64,000 nucleotides of DNA from Cymbomonas tetramitiformis (GCA_001247695.2 LGRX02035431.1:1-64000), one strand, 5' to 3'. Shown: positions 35,859 to 45,424, numbered from the stretch's first letter. Translations and numbers: made by a program. Notes: generated by a model not told the origin, from the letters alone.

Positions 35859-36191
35859 GAAAAATGGGAAAGTAAGAAGATGTAAGAAGATGTTTCAAGT
35901 AAATGATAAGTAAATCACACACTAATGATTTGTTTTGACCACGCAACATACAGTAATCACTCAGTAATAAGAAACCCCGCCAATAAGAAAGTAGCCAGCT
36001 TTTTTTTATTTCTTCACAATATTTAACACATAACACTCCATATGTAAGATCTCTATATAAATAAGAAAGTTGCTAGGCTGACCTAAAATTCTTGTTTTCT
36101 TAAAATCGAGTGTTTACTGTATTCACCACAAGAAATGGGTATCAAATTTTGGGTATAATGGTTTTGTAAAAGTATATAATTAATTTAAAGA

Positions 36192-36434
36192 ATGGCGGTG
36201 TATAAGATAGTAACATATATGGATTTGAATATTACATATACTAGATATACTTGTGCGAACTCAAAGTTTAAATTATATCAACAACAATATCAAAAGGATA
36301 ATGCTTGCAAATGTCGCGAAAAAACTATGAAAAGTTATTACAAAAATCACGAAGAAAATAAGCGCAAACAACGTGAACGATATCAAAAACGAAAATTATT
36401 GCAACAATCATACTCTCATTCTCAAGTAAAGTAA
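36192..36434 (+). CDS. Small basic protein, unrecognised
   Basis: 80 aa, ATG preceded by the AT-rich AAGTATATAATTAATTTAAAGA. The N-terminal half has two cysteines (YTCANSKF and NACKCREK). The C-terminal half is strongly basic and probably helical (KNHEENKRKQRERYQKRK), suggesting nucleic-acid binding. It is convergent with the adjacent minus-strand gene, their ends being only about 13 bases apart. Codon use is AT-rich like the rest of the viral insert. Function unknown. Confidence 0.6.
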   Translation: MAVYKIVTYMDLNITYTRYTCANSKFKLYQQQYQKDNACKCREKTMKSYYKNHEENKRKQRERYQKRKLLQQSYSHSQVK

Positions 36435-37000
36435 TTGAAATCTGGCTTGACCCAAATTAATACTCCTTCACCAGCTCCGGCAACCTTAGATTCCATAGTT
36501 GTACCAATAATCGAATCGCCTGCACTAATCTGAGCACTAATGATTTCACCATTTACTATGCATTTCACGCGTTGCCCTTTGACGTACGTATTCTCAGAAG
36601 CATTTGCATTTCTACAAGTAGTGAACCCACGTCCTATCAATACGAAACACGATTGGCTTGCGGCACTGTCTTGAATACATACACCGATGGGTGTACAATT
36701 TTGGTTACTCTGAGAATACGAGTTATTAAACGGTTGGACTCCATTCACGTTGTTTATTCCATCATCATCAAACATAACAATAGTCGAAGTTGTAATCGTA
36801 TCGGCGGTGTTATTTACAAATGTGAAAACATCCCCTGTGAACCTAAGCGGGTTTTATGGAAGGGTGGTATGAGCGTACGCTTTCGTAATGAGTGTCAAAG
36901 GTACGCTTGATAGTGTGAGTGAGTTGGTTGAACTTGGATAAGCGTAATTTAACGAGTTACTTAAAATAACAGATGCAGAATTTAATTCATTTAATTCCAT
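36422..37000 (-). pseudogene. Viral structural-type protein with an in-frame stop
   Basis: One frame of 193 codons from ATG 37000 (MELNELNSASV) to 36422, interrupted once by TAA at 36854-36856. The part after the stop (NPLRFTGDVFTFVNNTADT, through a Ser/Asn-rich middle, to GEGVLIWVKPDFNYFT) reads as a beta-rich, fibre- or tail-like protein, and it lies next to two fibre-like genes. Its ATG overlaps the end of the upstream fibre gene by about 10 bases, a compact viral arrangement. The C-terminal half could also be translated from an internal ATG at 36775. Family not recognised. Confidence 0.6.
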
Positions 37001-38384
37001 TGTTGCGTGCCGGTATTTTCCACAGTTAGAACCTGAGCAAGACTGCCGATGCTTCCATTATACACCGGTTCGCACTTCGTTTGAGCTAGAATCGTAATAC
37101 AATTGTAGACTTTCAGAACTGACATCTGGACTAGCCCTGATAGGTCTGATATAACAACTACTTGCAACACCGGCATTTAATTCTACCCCGCTTGCATTCA
37201 AAACAATTGTATTATCTGTGTTTACCGCACTCTGAGCAGAGTTTTGTCTTGCCAAAGCACCTATGTTTATTGAATTTTCACCAGCTGAAAATTCTCCTGC
37301 ATATTTCCCAATATTCACTGCTTCATCGGCACAATTATTTTGACCGCAATCGTCGCCGATGCAAACTGCATAGCTACCACAATTATTATTGGTTGCCCCC
37401 GAACCAATCGCAATCGTATCATTACTAGTCGTATTGTTTATAGATAATGCATTACGACCAATAGCAATACTGCGTTCTCCAATATGGTCGGCATTGGTAA
37501 ATCCTTGAGTTTGTTCTCCGATTGATACTTTACCTAAACCGCCAGAACCTGATTCAATTCTAAGATTATTTCCACTAAGTTTCTCTTGATTAACAATCAT
37601 CGTGCCTGTACCTGTGTATGAAACATCGGCAACACTACTTGCAGCCCCTCTAGTGGCCACATCTTGCTTGAAGTGTAGATGTATCAGGTTGAACTGGGAG
37701 ATTTGTTAACCCTGACCCATCACCCACAAATGCATAAGCACTAATACTATTTGTGGTACGGCTCCCTTGGTCAGTGACTGATTGGAGAATCTGATTAGCA
37801 CCAGAAGGTAAGTTTGTCAATAGTGAACCATCACCGCGATACTTGCCTGCAGTTAATGTGATGTCGCCTGTATCAAGAACCAATGGACCATTTGATACTA
37901 GCAGTCCACTCCCTAATGGCTCTATGTTGATGGTCGTTTGCAAGCAGGTTATCTCATTTATTCCTGCCTCACCGATCTTAATACGCGTTTGCTCAACGGG
38001 CTCCAAACTTTTAATCTCGAAAGAAGCATCAAGGTCATCAAGTCCTGCTGAAAATCGTGATTTGGAAACTGGGTTGTTTAATACAAAATCATTGAATTTT
38101 ATCGAGGTGTGAACTTTCAATGAGCCATCAGTCAGCAATGACATTTGCTCTCGTTCATTTAATGGGTCTTGAGTATCTATGAATTTTATATCGTTCTGGT
38201 ATCGAATATCTGACCCGATATGCATAGTTTCTAATGGATTATCAATTGAGCCTAAAGTCTGACATTCAACCGTATTGACTACCAATGGGTCACTTATACC
38301 TACGACAGGTGTTCCATTTTTAGTTAATGAATTTACATCTAATTTTTTTATGAATGCATCTTCTCCTAAACAAAAAGCGGACAT
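36991..38384 (-). pseudogene. Fibre / tail-like structural protein broken by two frameshifts
   Basis: Starts at ATG 38384 (MSAFCLGEDAF) behind TATAATATATATAGAC. The first 244 codons include GDGSLLTNLP and GDGSGLTNLP repeats and SVTDQGSRTTNSI, motifs seen in phage and algal-virus tail or fibre proteins. A tandem CAAG duplication (plus 37663-37670) shifts the frame. The next segment has a head-like repeat region (SIAIGRNALS, TIAIGSGATN, SINIGALARQ), similar to trimeric adhesin heads. A second shift at about 37061-37085 is needed to reach the expected end, which reads AQVLTVENTGTQQWN and stops at 36991. Presumably a virion-surface adhesion protein, inferred. The paralogue at 38404-39210 has the same MSA start. 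Confidence 0.72.
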
Positions 38385-38403
38385 GTCTATATATATTATA
38401 AAC

Positions 38404-39210
38404 CTAAGATTTTTTTATATTAAGCTTAGTCTTTTTGTATTTCACAGTCCACTTATTACCACCCGGCGGATCTTCTTCTATATAAAACTGTCCAACGGCT
38501 GCGGCAGCTTCAAGCGGCATACTAGCTGGATTTACAAACAAACCTTGCCCTATATTCAGATTTTTTGCAATGGTGCAACTACCCGATGTGCGTAAAGGAT
38601 TGAGACTTGCCGAGGTATACCGACTATTAGCATCCAGGTCGTCATAATCATTCTCCGCTACAAATTGTTGAAAAAAGCAACGACCATCTGCTCTTATTAT
38701 CATAGCATCTCCGCCGCGAATGAAAGCGGCTCCATTTGCAACATTTTGATACGGCAAAATCAATGCATTCGTTGTTGTTCCGGCTGGTAAATCAAATTTC
38801 AGAGCTGGTTTTCCGGGGTCATTTTGTACATTTAACAATAAACCTGAATTTGTGTTTACTTTCAACGTTTCGCCACTAATAATAACATCGTTAGGATTAC
38901 TTGCAGCATCTCCACTTTGCAATGTAATCTCTGCATTTCCATTTCCCCTAGAATTTATTAATGTGTATACATTTACCGAAGAATCACTTAGTAATCCTGT
39001 AGCATTTTGAAAATTTATATCCCCCTCTTTGACAATTACATTTCCATTTGTTCTTTCAATGGCATTTGTCGTACCGGACACAATTGTCCACAAACCACTT
39101 CCTCCGCCACCCGTTGGAGGTGGACCCCCATTGAACGTTGTGCATTGCAGATTTTTGCAAATGAGTTCATCACTAACAACCGATGTACTTCCAAGCGAAA
39201 CGGCTGACAT
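38404..39210 (-). CDS. Fibre-like structural protein, intact frame
   Basis: 268 aa, ATG at 39210 directly behind a TATATAA-rich block. The N-terminus (MSAVSLGSTSVVSDELIC) parallels the MSAFCLGEDAF start of its neighbour, so the two are probably paralogous virion proteins sharing an anchoring N-terminus. A Gly/Pro-rich hinge (GGPPPTGGGGSG) follows, then a beta-rich region with many N/G/T/S residues and a basic tail (KYKKTKLNIKKS). No enzyme motif. It is probably part of a minus-strand late gene cluster with the lipase-like gene and the other fibre gene. Confidence 0.68.
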   Translation of the reverse strand: MSAVSLGSTSVVSDELICKNLQCTTFNGGPPPTGGGGSGLWTIVSGTTNAIERTNGNVIVKEGDINFQNATGLLSDSSVNVYTLINSRGNGNAEITLQSGDAASNPNDVIISGETLKVNTNSGLLLNVQNDPGKPALKFDLPAGTTTNALILPYQNVANGAAFIRGGDAMIIRADGRCFFQQFVAENDYDDLDANSRYTSASLNPLRTSGSCTIAKNLNIGQGLFVNPASMPLEAAAAVGQFYIEEDPPGGNKWTVKYKKTKLNIKKS

Positions 39211-39250
39211 TTATATATAATATATATGATATATAATATATATACATACA
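39211..39250 (-). promoter_or_regulatory. TATATA-rich block directly upstream of a viral gene
   Basis: Alternating TATATAATATATATGATATATAA sequence ends 1-2 bases before the ATG at 39210. Similar AT blocks precede the genes starting at 38384, 45425 and 46009, which suggests a shared viral promoter type. Confidence 0.5.
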
Positions 39251-39254
39251 TTCA

Positions 39255-39638
39255 TCAAACCATATTAGGAATTTGCTCCATTTTTGGTGTTCGAGGTGTA
39301 TTTGCTTGTTATTGTTGCGAATTATTTGCAGGCTTTGGCGTTTTTGACGCACCATCATATTCTACATATTTTGTATTTTTGGGATTGTTCTTACGTCCCT
39401 GTGACTTTGACGATTGTTTTCCCCAATCTGGGCCATATTTCTTATCTTGACGTTTACGACGTTGACCCCACGAAGTATTATTTAATATTGATTGTTTTAA
39501 AGGTTGGGTTGTTTTATACAACAGATAATCTAAAGCGCTTTCGGGAGGTTTATCATTATTCCATTCATATTCTGGGTCAACATTAACTCCAATCGCGCCT
39601 ATATCGGTTAGTCCATTAGATTTCCCGATGTATCATTA
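39255..39638 (-). pseudogene. Small basic viral ORF with an in-frame stop and no ATG
   Basis: A frame open from about 39638 reads IGKSNGLTDIGAIGVNVDPE, then EYEWNNDKPPESALDYLLY and a Lys/Gln/Ser-rich tail to NNSQQ, then TAA at 39309-39311. The same frame continues QANTPRTPKMEQIPNMV to TGA at 39255-39257. It lacks an ATG before the coding-looking part and overlaps the 3' end of the lipase-like gene in another frame. It may therefore be the frameshifted C-terminal part of that protein, or a separate gene that has lost its start. Function unknown. Confidence 0.5.
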
Positions 39639-40750
39639 GTAGGGTCTTTTTTTTGTTTAAAATCTTGACTTGCTTGATAAGCGGTCATTCCTACGCCCAA
39701 TGTTCCCAATATTCCAACGTTGTTCATATATTCCGAATAATTGGTCAATTGTTTTTCACTTTTATCAAATGATGAAATATAATGTCCATCGATAACTTTT
39801 CCCATAATGCCTTCAATTTCGGGATTGACATTACCTGGATAATAGAAATGATTTTCATTTGGTTTATTTAATGGGAAACTATGTTTAAAATTTAGTGGGT
39901 CAGAAATTGTCGTATGAAAATTACTGATTGCGTTGTTGGATTCAAATGTATTCCACGGGAATATGTGAGCATTTAATAATTCTTGGTCCTTGTTGAATAG
40001 CGAACCAAAATATTTCGCCTTATAACCTCCATACGAATGACCAATAAATTTCACTTTGAATCCATTTTCTTCTGCCGATTCAATGCCATCTACTAAGGCA
40101 TCGTAATTGTTTATTATATCTGAACTTTGCTCGATTGCATTTACATTGTTCCTAGGAATATTATTTAGTGCATTGTTTGACCATTCTGGTCTTCCATCAA
40201 ACCCGTGAAAGTTGACCCACACTTCTTTGTTTGCCTCATTGACAAGCACATTGTGTCCGAGTTCTTCGCTCTTAGAAAGCATTTTCCATTCCGGATTTTC
40301 CCGTACAAATGATTCAGGATTGTCAATTGCGGATGCCACTTGGGATAAGGCATTTGGAACTTTATGGACATAAACGGGTTTTGTGGCATCATAAGCGGTG
40401 TTTGTACCTTTGATAATGCTACTAACAAATTTGGAGATATTTGGAGCTGGGTGTTTTCCTTTTGAAAGCATAGTTATATTTTCATATTTCGCACTAGCAT
40501 TTGAAGTAGCTTGATTTGCCGGCTTTAATGTCAAGATGTCGTATTTTGGCTTTTTAATGACTCCGGGCATGACTCGGACATCTTTACTTTTGTTTCCGGT
40601 AATAGTCATTTCAGGTCTTTGCTTTGTAATCTCATTTTCTGCATTTCTTTTCGTTTTGGACACAAATGTATTATCTAATGTTCGATAATTGAAAGCCCCA
40701 AATGATTTTTGACATTTACCTTGGTCGGGATTTTCATAACAGCTTGTCAT
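39608..40750 (-). CDS. Lipase-like protein (alpha/beta hydrolase, GHSYGG)
   Basis: 380 aa, ATG at 40750 behind an AT-rich leader. Around residues 240-245 the frame has KFIGHSYGGYKAK, a GxSxG nucleophile elbow on a predicted beta-strand/helix turn, preceded by EVWVNFHGFDGRPEW, which could supply the oxyanion region. This is the layout of class 3 lipases and related esterases, which several virophages, Polinton-like viruses and giant viruses carry. The N-terminal ~110 residues are basic and look like a virion or DNA-binding extension. A weakly hydrophobic stretch near the C-terminus (VGILGTLGVGMTAYQA) may touch membranes. Likely role: breaching or remodelling host membranes, inferred only. Catalytic Asp and His not assigned. 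Confidence 0.65.
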   Translation of the reverse strand: MTSCYENPDQGKCQKSFGAFNYRTLDNTFVSKTKRNAENEITKQRPEMTITGNKSKDVRVMPGVIKKPKYDILTLKPANQATSNASAKYENITMLSKGKHPAPNISKFVSSIIKGTNTAYDATKPVYVHKVPNALSQVASAIDNPESFVRENPEWKMLSKSEELGHNVLVNEANKEVWVNFHGFDGRPEWSNNALNNIPRNNVNAIEQSSDIINNYDALVDGIESAEENGFKVKFIGHSYGGYKAKYFGSLFNKDQELLNAHIFPWNTFESNNAISNFHTTISDPLNFKHSFPLNKPNENHFYYPGNVNPEIEGIMGKVIDGHYISSFDKSEKQLTNYSEYMNNVGILGTLGVGMTAYQASQDFKQKKDPTNDTSGNLMD

Positions 40751-41280
40751 TCTTATTATAGTATTTGTTGATAATTCATACGATTACGGAGTTTGCGGTT
40801 GTATCATTGACGACACAGAATACACCGACGAATTTCCGGGAGAGCTAGACGTTGACGGATACCCACTATTAGGAGGCATAAGCGTTGACACGGATGGATA
40901 ATTTACGGTGCCACTACTCATAGGTTTGATTTGATATCGCCTTTCGGGCATTGCTCTATTTAACATTGCCTCAGATTTTAGAAAATCGGTAAATTGAGCA
41001 CTGTCGGCATCGCCAGATAAACCATAAGCGGACACAATTGGGTGTTGAAAATAAACAACGCCTTGATTGAGAAGGTCGGTATGTTGAGCCGCAAATGAAA
41101 TTATCGCATCGAGTTGCAATTGGTCCGTAATTCCTTTTCCCGATTTTTTCAGTATGCCGGGACTTGATGACGACGATCGGGTGGACACTTTATATGGCTC
41201 ATATAATGCTTGAAAATCAGGTGACATCTTTAAAAAAATTCGACACTCGTCTTCAAAGCCGTGTTGCTTAATCCAACTTC

Positions 41281-41525
41281 TACCGGAATATCCTAGTTCA
41301 CTAGATATCAGAGGGTCCCGAACTCTGTGGATAAACTCTCTCAAGATAAATAAACCCTAAGCTAGATATACCCGGAACGGTCTCGCAACGGTCTCGGAAA
41401 CTAGCCTACCTGTGACACAGCGTGTGTCACAGCACGAACCTATAGATCAGTCAGCAGTCCAGTGTTGGTCCTAGGGGTCTGTCATAGGGGCCTGCCTGTC
41501 AGGGCTGCCTATACAGATTCCAGCA
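41281..41525 (-). repeat. 3' LTR
   Basis: 245 bp, matching 44761-45005 except at two positions (CTCTG versus CTGTG near 41325, GGTCC versus GGCCC near 41469). It contains the quasi-palindrome TGACACAGCGTGTGTCA. Confidence 0.95.
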
Positions 41526-42017
41526 CACCACCCCAGCACTGTGGGTGGTGACTGGCTAGGAGAGTCAGAATGTTAACCCTCTAGGGCAGAAGCCAGGGTG
41601 ACAAGTCCTAACTGCTAATCCAACTGTGCCATTCTGATACACAAATTGGAAACCTCTAGCTAGTACAAGAGCAAAAGCATACAGGCAATTGAGTGTCCTG
41701 CTAAACTACTGAAAAGCTCTGTGCCAGTAAGTCAGATTGAAGAATTCAAAGGTGTCAAAGTAAAACCATAAACCAAAGTGAAGACCGTGTTGAGGTCAAA
41801 GTACATCTCAGTACACCACCAGAAAGTGGTGCACTGCCAGAGCCAGAAGGAGATCTACTCGGGGTCAAAGTTCAGAGGAGCACCTTCACCACATCGTCCA
41901 CCGTAGTAGCCCGCGGTAGCACGGCGGAGCAATACGGGGCGGCCAAAGTGTAAGGTGTCGATCACTGAAAATCATTCGCCAGAGAATTTGACGGAGTCGG
42001 TGTTGTTGATTCGTCGA

Positions 42018-43556
42018 TCACGGGAGGCTGCACCACACCGGGGTGCTGCCAAGTGCTGCCCGACGGTGGGGCCTCGTCATCTGAAGACGATGCCGGCGAC
42101 AGCGGAGGACCGTCCTCAAATAACACGGCAGGCGGCGGCGGCCCGGGATGCCACGGCACCGGAGCCATACAGAGGCCCTGCCGCCTCTGTTCCCGCCGGT
42201 GGAGACGCGGTGGAAACGAGGTGGAATAGCACACGGCACCGTAACAAGCGGTGCCTCCTCATCCGACACCTGCAGAAGGTCGGTTTCGTTGGCCACCGTG
42301 AAGGTGGCAGCTCCCACTCCCATGACTGAAATCAAGAGAATGAAGGAAAGAAGGAAGGGCATCCCCCACAAGCCCGCGTGGGCAGGGAAGCCCCACGGCG
42401 GAGGCTTTCCGCAGCCGTGGCTGCGGGGAGCACCGTCATGCCAATCCCCCAGAGCACCACCAGAGTGAGGTGCTTGGGCTGCGGGCGTCGACGAATGATT
42501 TGCCGAAATGTTCGAAGTCCGCGGCTTCACGACGAAGCTGCCGTCGGCGAGGTCCTCGTAATCGTCCGTGTCGTAACCCGTGAGATCAACCTGCCCGATA
42601 GCGGCGTGGTTCACTGTTTGAATGAACCCCGCGAACTCTCCGTCCGTGTCCGCTGTGGTGGTTACCCGCGCCGATTGCAGCGGCGCGGGCTCCACACCCT
42701 TTCCCTGCGAGACAGGCATAGCAGGGGCCGGCACGGCGGATGCCGATGCCGCCGCACCACCTGCCGGAACCTGCTCCTCCGGTGTGGCCACCGCTGCGGC
42801 GGGTCCGCACACCAGAGCCGAAGCCTCCTGCCCGATGCCGGCAGGAGGCGGGAAAGATGCGTGAGTGTAATGCACCTGCGGGTTGGCCGCGGAGTGAACC
42901 TCCGCGGCAAGATCGTCGAGCCGGCGGAGAATGGCATCTCCCTCGGAAGCCGGCTGCTGCTCCACGGTGAAGCCGTAGGCGGACACGTCGATGCCGCCCA
43001 CCGCTCCCGCACAAAGCACCGCGGGCGGCCCGTACACGGCGGCCGCACGTGCGAAGGAATCCGCTCCATCATCCGCTGCCTGCTGGAACAACGCGCACAT
43101 AGCGAGCGCGTGCACCCCCTCCGCGTCCTCCTCGTCGATGGGAACACAGAACGCTGCAGCAGAGGTGGGCGGGTGTTGGCGCCCGCCCAACGGGCAGTCG
43201 CGGTAAAAGTGATAGCTCTCACCTTTGCCCGCCTTCTTGCACCTACCGCAGAACGGCTTCGCCCGTTGATCGTCGCGGTCGAATCCCACTGGTGGGGCCT
43301 TGTGGGTCCCCACACGGAATCCTCGCGGCTGCTGCCCCCGCTGCTGCTGCTGCCGCTGCTGCACCCGCTCCCGTTGTTGCCGCACCACCGGAGTGGCCTC
43401 ACCGTGTTGCCTCTGAACGAGCTCCTTCAGCTCCGTGATCTTCTGCAGCAGTGCGTCGTACTCGCTGCTAGACAGGTGCGCGGAGATGCCGTCCGCGCCA
43501 GAAGCCGCTTTCCCCCCGCCCGTCTGTGCCCAAGCCTGGTAAATTTCCACAACCAT
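42018..43556 (-). CDS. Gag-like protein, nucleocapsid part with unusual zinc knuckle and a membrane segment
   Basis: 512-codon frame in the LTR element. It follows the capsid-like frame 43468-44514 with an 89-base overlap in a different phase, so a +1 shift or reinitiation would be needed for a single Gag. Visible: Gln/Arg-rich segment; a knuckle-like CGRCKKAGKGESYHFYRDC (C-x2-C-x9-H-x4-C, longer than the usual C-x2-C-x4-H-x4-C); Ala/Pro/Val-rich linker; acidic DTDDYEDLADG; and, past the middle, a strongly hydrophobic helix (MPFLLSFILLISVMGVG). The Arg-rich end after about residue 440 may be out of its natural frame. No aspartic protease motif. The membrane segment is not typical of Gag and could reflect a captured or envelope-like piece. 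Confidence 0.65.
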   Translation of the reverse strand: MVVEIYQAWAQTGGGKAASGADGISAHLSSSEYDALLQKITELKELVQRQHGEATPVVRQQRERVQQRQQQQRGQQPRGFRVGTHKAPPVGFDRDDQRAKPFCGRCKKAGKGESYHFYRDCPLGGRQHPPTSAAAFCVPIDEEDAEGVHALAMCALFQQAADDGADSFARAAAVYGPPAVLCAGAVGGIDVSAYGFTVEQQPASEGDAILRRLDDLAAEVHSAANPQVHYTHASFPPPAGIGQEASALVCGPAAAVATPEEQVPAGGAAASASAVPAPAMPVSQGKGVEPAPLQSARVTTTADTDGEFAGFIQTVNHAAIGQVDLTGYDTDDYEDLADGSFVVKPRTSNISANHSSTPAAQAPHSGGALGDWHDGAPRSHGCGKPPPWGFPAHAGLWGMPFLLSFILLISVMGVGAATFTVANETDLLQVSDEEAPLVTVPCAIPPRFHRVSTGGNRGGRASVWLRCRGIPGRRRLPCYLRTVLRCRRHRLQMTRPHRRAALGSTPVWCSLP

Positions 43557-44514
43557 GGAACGGAGCGAAACTAGCTAGTGACACATGAGTCAAGTCAGCG
43601 GCCATGGGATAGCGGACCTTCACCGCAGCGTAGAACACGGGGTCGAGTCGGGTGTAGAGGGATAACTTCCTCGTGGCCTCGGTCGGTGTCCAGTCGGAAG
43701 CTCGATTATCCCGCACCAAACGCTGCTCCTTAGCCAAGATCGGCTGCGGGTCAACGTTTGCGGGATAACGCAACGCGGCGTGCTCCTCCTGCTGCGACTC
43801 TCGTAGCGCCACTGGAACACAACCCTTGATGATGTCGACAAGGGCTCGCCGTCCATCTCGGGCAGTCGAAGAATCGGTACCAGTCAGCCAGACGAACGCG
43901 TTGCTGTGCTTCTCAATCACCAGGGCAAGAACGTCGTAGAGAAGCCCATTCACCCTGTTGACCACGGGTGCCAGAGGGTCGTCGAGGTCAAAGGCACGTA
44001 GCTCCAGACCAGCCGACTGAAACTCCGTACGCAGCTGCACCACCAGGTCGGACAGAAGGGCAGCGTCGTCCGTACCGCGGAAGTGGTGTTTCTTGTCGCC
44101 AAGAATATCCTCGCGGATACTCTTGGCCCAAGCTCGATGGAGACGTGCCTTGTAGATCTCGTCCACCAACTTGGATTGCTCCTGCAAGTAACGTCTGACG
44201 GCCACGTCCGCGTCCTCGTTCGATGCAGGGTTGGGGGTAGGAACAGACGGCGTTGCTGCCGTTGGTGTGTTCCGAACACCGTCGATCAACCTCAGAGAGG
44301 CGTCGATGTCGCTGTCCCTCGTGAGGGACTTCTCGGATCTCGTTGTGACTCCCATTTTTAGATAAGCCTGAGGGGACAGGGGAGGCGGTACGCTGTAGCA
44401 CGTTTGGGTAGGGTCGCGGGGAAAATGTGACGCCACAGATACGGACGGAACGGTGTAGCCATGCAAGCAAGGGGCAAAGGAAGATGTCGTCGAAGTCAAA
44501 GGTGCCAAGGTCAC
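43468..44514 (-). CDS. Gag-like protein, capsid part
   Basis: The likely start is ATG 44355 (MGVTTRSEKSLTRDSD), which gives 296 codons. The longer frame upstream is probably leader. The protein is predicted mostly helical, with blocks such as LQEQSKLVDEIYKARLHRAW, LLSDLVVQLRTEFQ and NGLLYDVLALVIEKHSNAF, as expected of a retrotransposon capsid. The end (SLASF then APFHGCGN) overlaps the nucleocapsid-like frame, where translation would have to shift. GC-rich codon use contrasts with the AT-rich viral DNA on both sides, showing that the element came from the GC-rich host genome. Confidence 0.6.
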   Translation of the reverse strand: MTLAPLTSTTSSFAPCLHGYTVPSVSVASHFPRDPTQTCYSVPPPLSPQAYLKMGVTTRSEKSLTRDSDIDASLRLIDGVRNTPTAATPSVPTPNPASNEDADVAVRRYLQEQSKLVDEIYKARLHRAWAKSIREDILGDKKHHFRGTDDAALLSDLVVQLRTEFQSAGLELRAFDLDDPLAPVVNRVNGLLYDVLALVIEKHSNAFVWLTGTDSSTARDGRRALVDIIKGCVPVALRESQQEEHAALRYPANVDPQPILAKEQRLVRDNRASDWTPTEATRKLSLYTRLDPVFYAAVKVRYPMAADLTHVSLASFAPFHGCGNLPGLGTDGRGESGFWRGRHLRAPV

Positions 44515-44760
44515 CAGCCCAAAATACGGTAGCAGGCGGGATCAGAGCGTGCAGAAAACCGTGAATGGACATTGCGACGACGAAACCCAATCCAAGCCGG
44601 CACCCCATGGCTGCGGCTCAAAGTCGCTCACCGCAAGCTGCTCATCTCATAATCCCCACTAATGCCCAAACGCGCAAACGCGCACCACCTCTCCGAGCGG
44701 CCGTTTAGCCAATCATGGCCAAACTAGCAAGTGGAATAAAGCGTGGATGGGGCCACGACC

Positions 44761-45005
44761 TACCGGAATATCCTAGTTCACTAGATATCAGAGGGTCCCG
44801 AACTGTGTGGATAAACTCTCTCAAGATAAATAAACCCTAAGCTAGATATACCCGGAACGGTCTCGCAACGGTCTCGGAAACTAGCCTACCTGTGACACAG
44901 CGTGTGTCACAGCACGAACCTATAGATCAGTCAGCAGTCCAGTGTTGGCCCTAGGGGTCTGTCATAGGGGCCTGCCTGTCAGGGCTGCCTATACAGATTC
45001 CAGCA
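44761..45005 (-). repeat. 5' LTR
   Basis: 245 bp, transcribed on the minus strand. It is followed at 44760 and below by the element's leader with the candidate primer-binding site. See the 3' LTR for the two differences. Confidence 0.95.
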
Positions 45006-45424
45006 ACTTCTACCATTTGATGGCGTTGTAATTACTTTTTCTATTGCGTCCAAATTTCTCAATTCTGCTTTCCCTTTGAAATCTTCAAATAATGCTTGAC
45101 GTTCTATTGGCGACATATTGTCAATCTTGTTTAAGACAAAATGTTTGTTGTTTTCCAATAGTGGATTGATGAATTTCACTTCTGCATAATCTATGATTAG
45201 TTTACCGTTAATAAATATTACATCGTTGAAATTAGGTATCGATGAACTATACCCGCCCGACTTTTTGGCAAATTTTTGTGTTTCTTTCATCATTTTTTCG
45301 TAACTTACGGGAGTAAGACCGAATGCCGCTGCTTCCATTTGCTTACATAGAGCAGCATTTTTTTGTTTAGTTAATGTTGAACGTTACATATTATTATTAT
45401 TATATTATATTATATATATTATAA

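Larger units (their letters stand above)
41276..45010 (-). mobile_element. Young non-autonomous LTR retrotransposon, gag only (3725 bp plus 5-bp TSD)
   Basis: Two 245-bp LTRs (41281-41525 and 44761-45005) differ at two positions only and are flanked by ACTTC at 41276-41280 and 45006-45010, the target duplication. Read on the minus strand each LTR starts TGCTGGAATC and ends ATTCCGGTA. The ~3.2-kb interior carries two overlapping gag-like frames. No reverse transcriptase, RNase H, integrase or protease motif was seen, so it must depend on enzymes from a relative. A candidate primer-binding site (TGGCCCCATCCACG, minus strand) begins five bases inside the 5' LTR. The polypurine tract before the 3' LTR is weak (GGGGTGGTG). 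It lies inside a viral gene. Confidence 0.93.
40784..45338 (-). pseudogene. Viral gene of unknown function split by an LTR retrotransposon
   Basis: The 5' part (45338-45006) starts MEAAAFGLTPVSYEKM and breaks off after PSNGR. The 3' part (41280-40784) resumes with WIKQHGFEDECRIF and ends with a Ser/Pro-rich tail (SSMIQPQTP). Removing the LTR element and one copy of its 5-bp duplication joins the two halves in frame at RSW. The original protein would be about 275 aa, with no domain I recognise; its low-complexity C-terminus resembles virion proteins. The gene lies in the minus-strand cluster upstream of the lipase-like gene, 33 bases away. Confidence 0.75.

Noticed and set aside
36854..39311. 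Reassigned genetic code (TAA read as Gln) in the viral insert
   Set aside because: Two in-frame TAA codons would fit Gln, but the lipase-like gene and other frames end properly with TAA, one other stop is TGA, and frameshifts are also present, so decay is simpler.
39608..40750. Major capsid protein
   Set aside because: The size would allow a small capsid, but the GHSYGG elbow and lack of jelly-roll-like spacing favour a lipase-like hydrolase.
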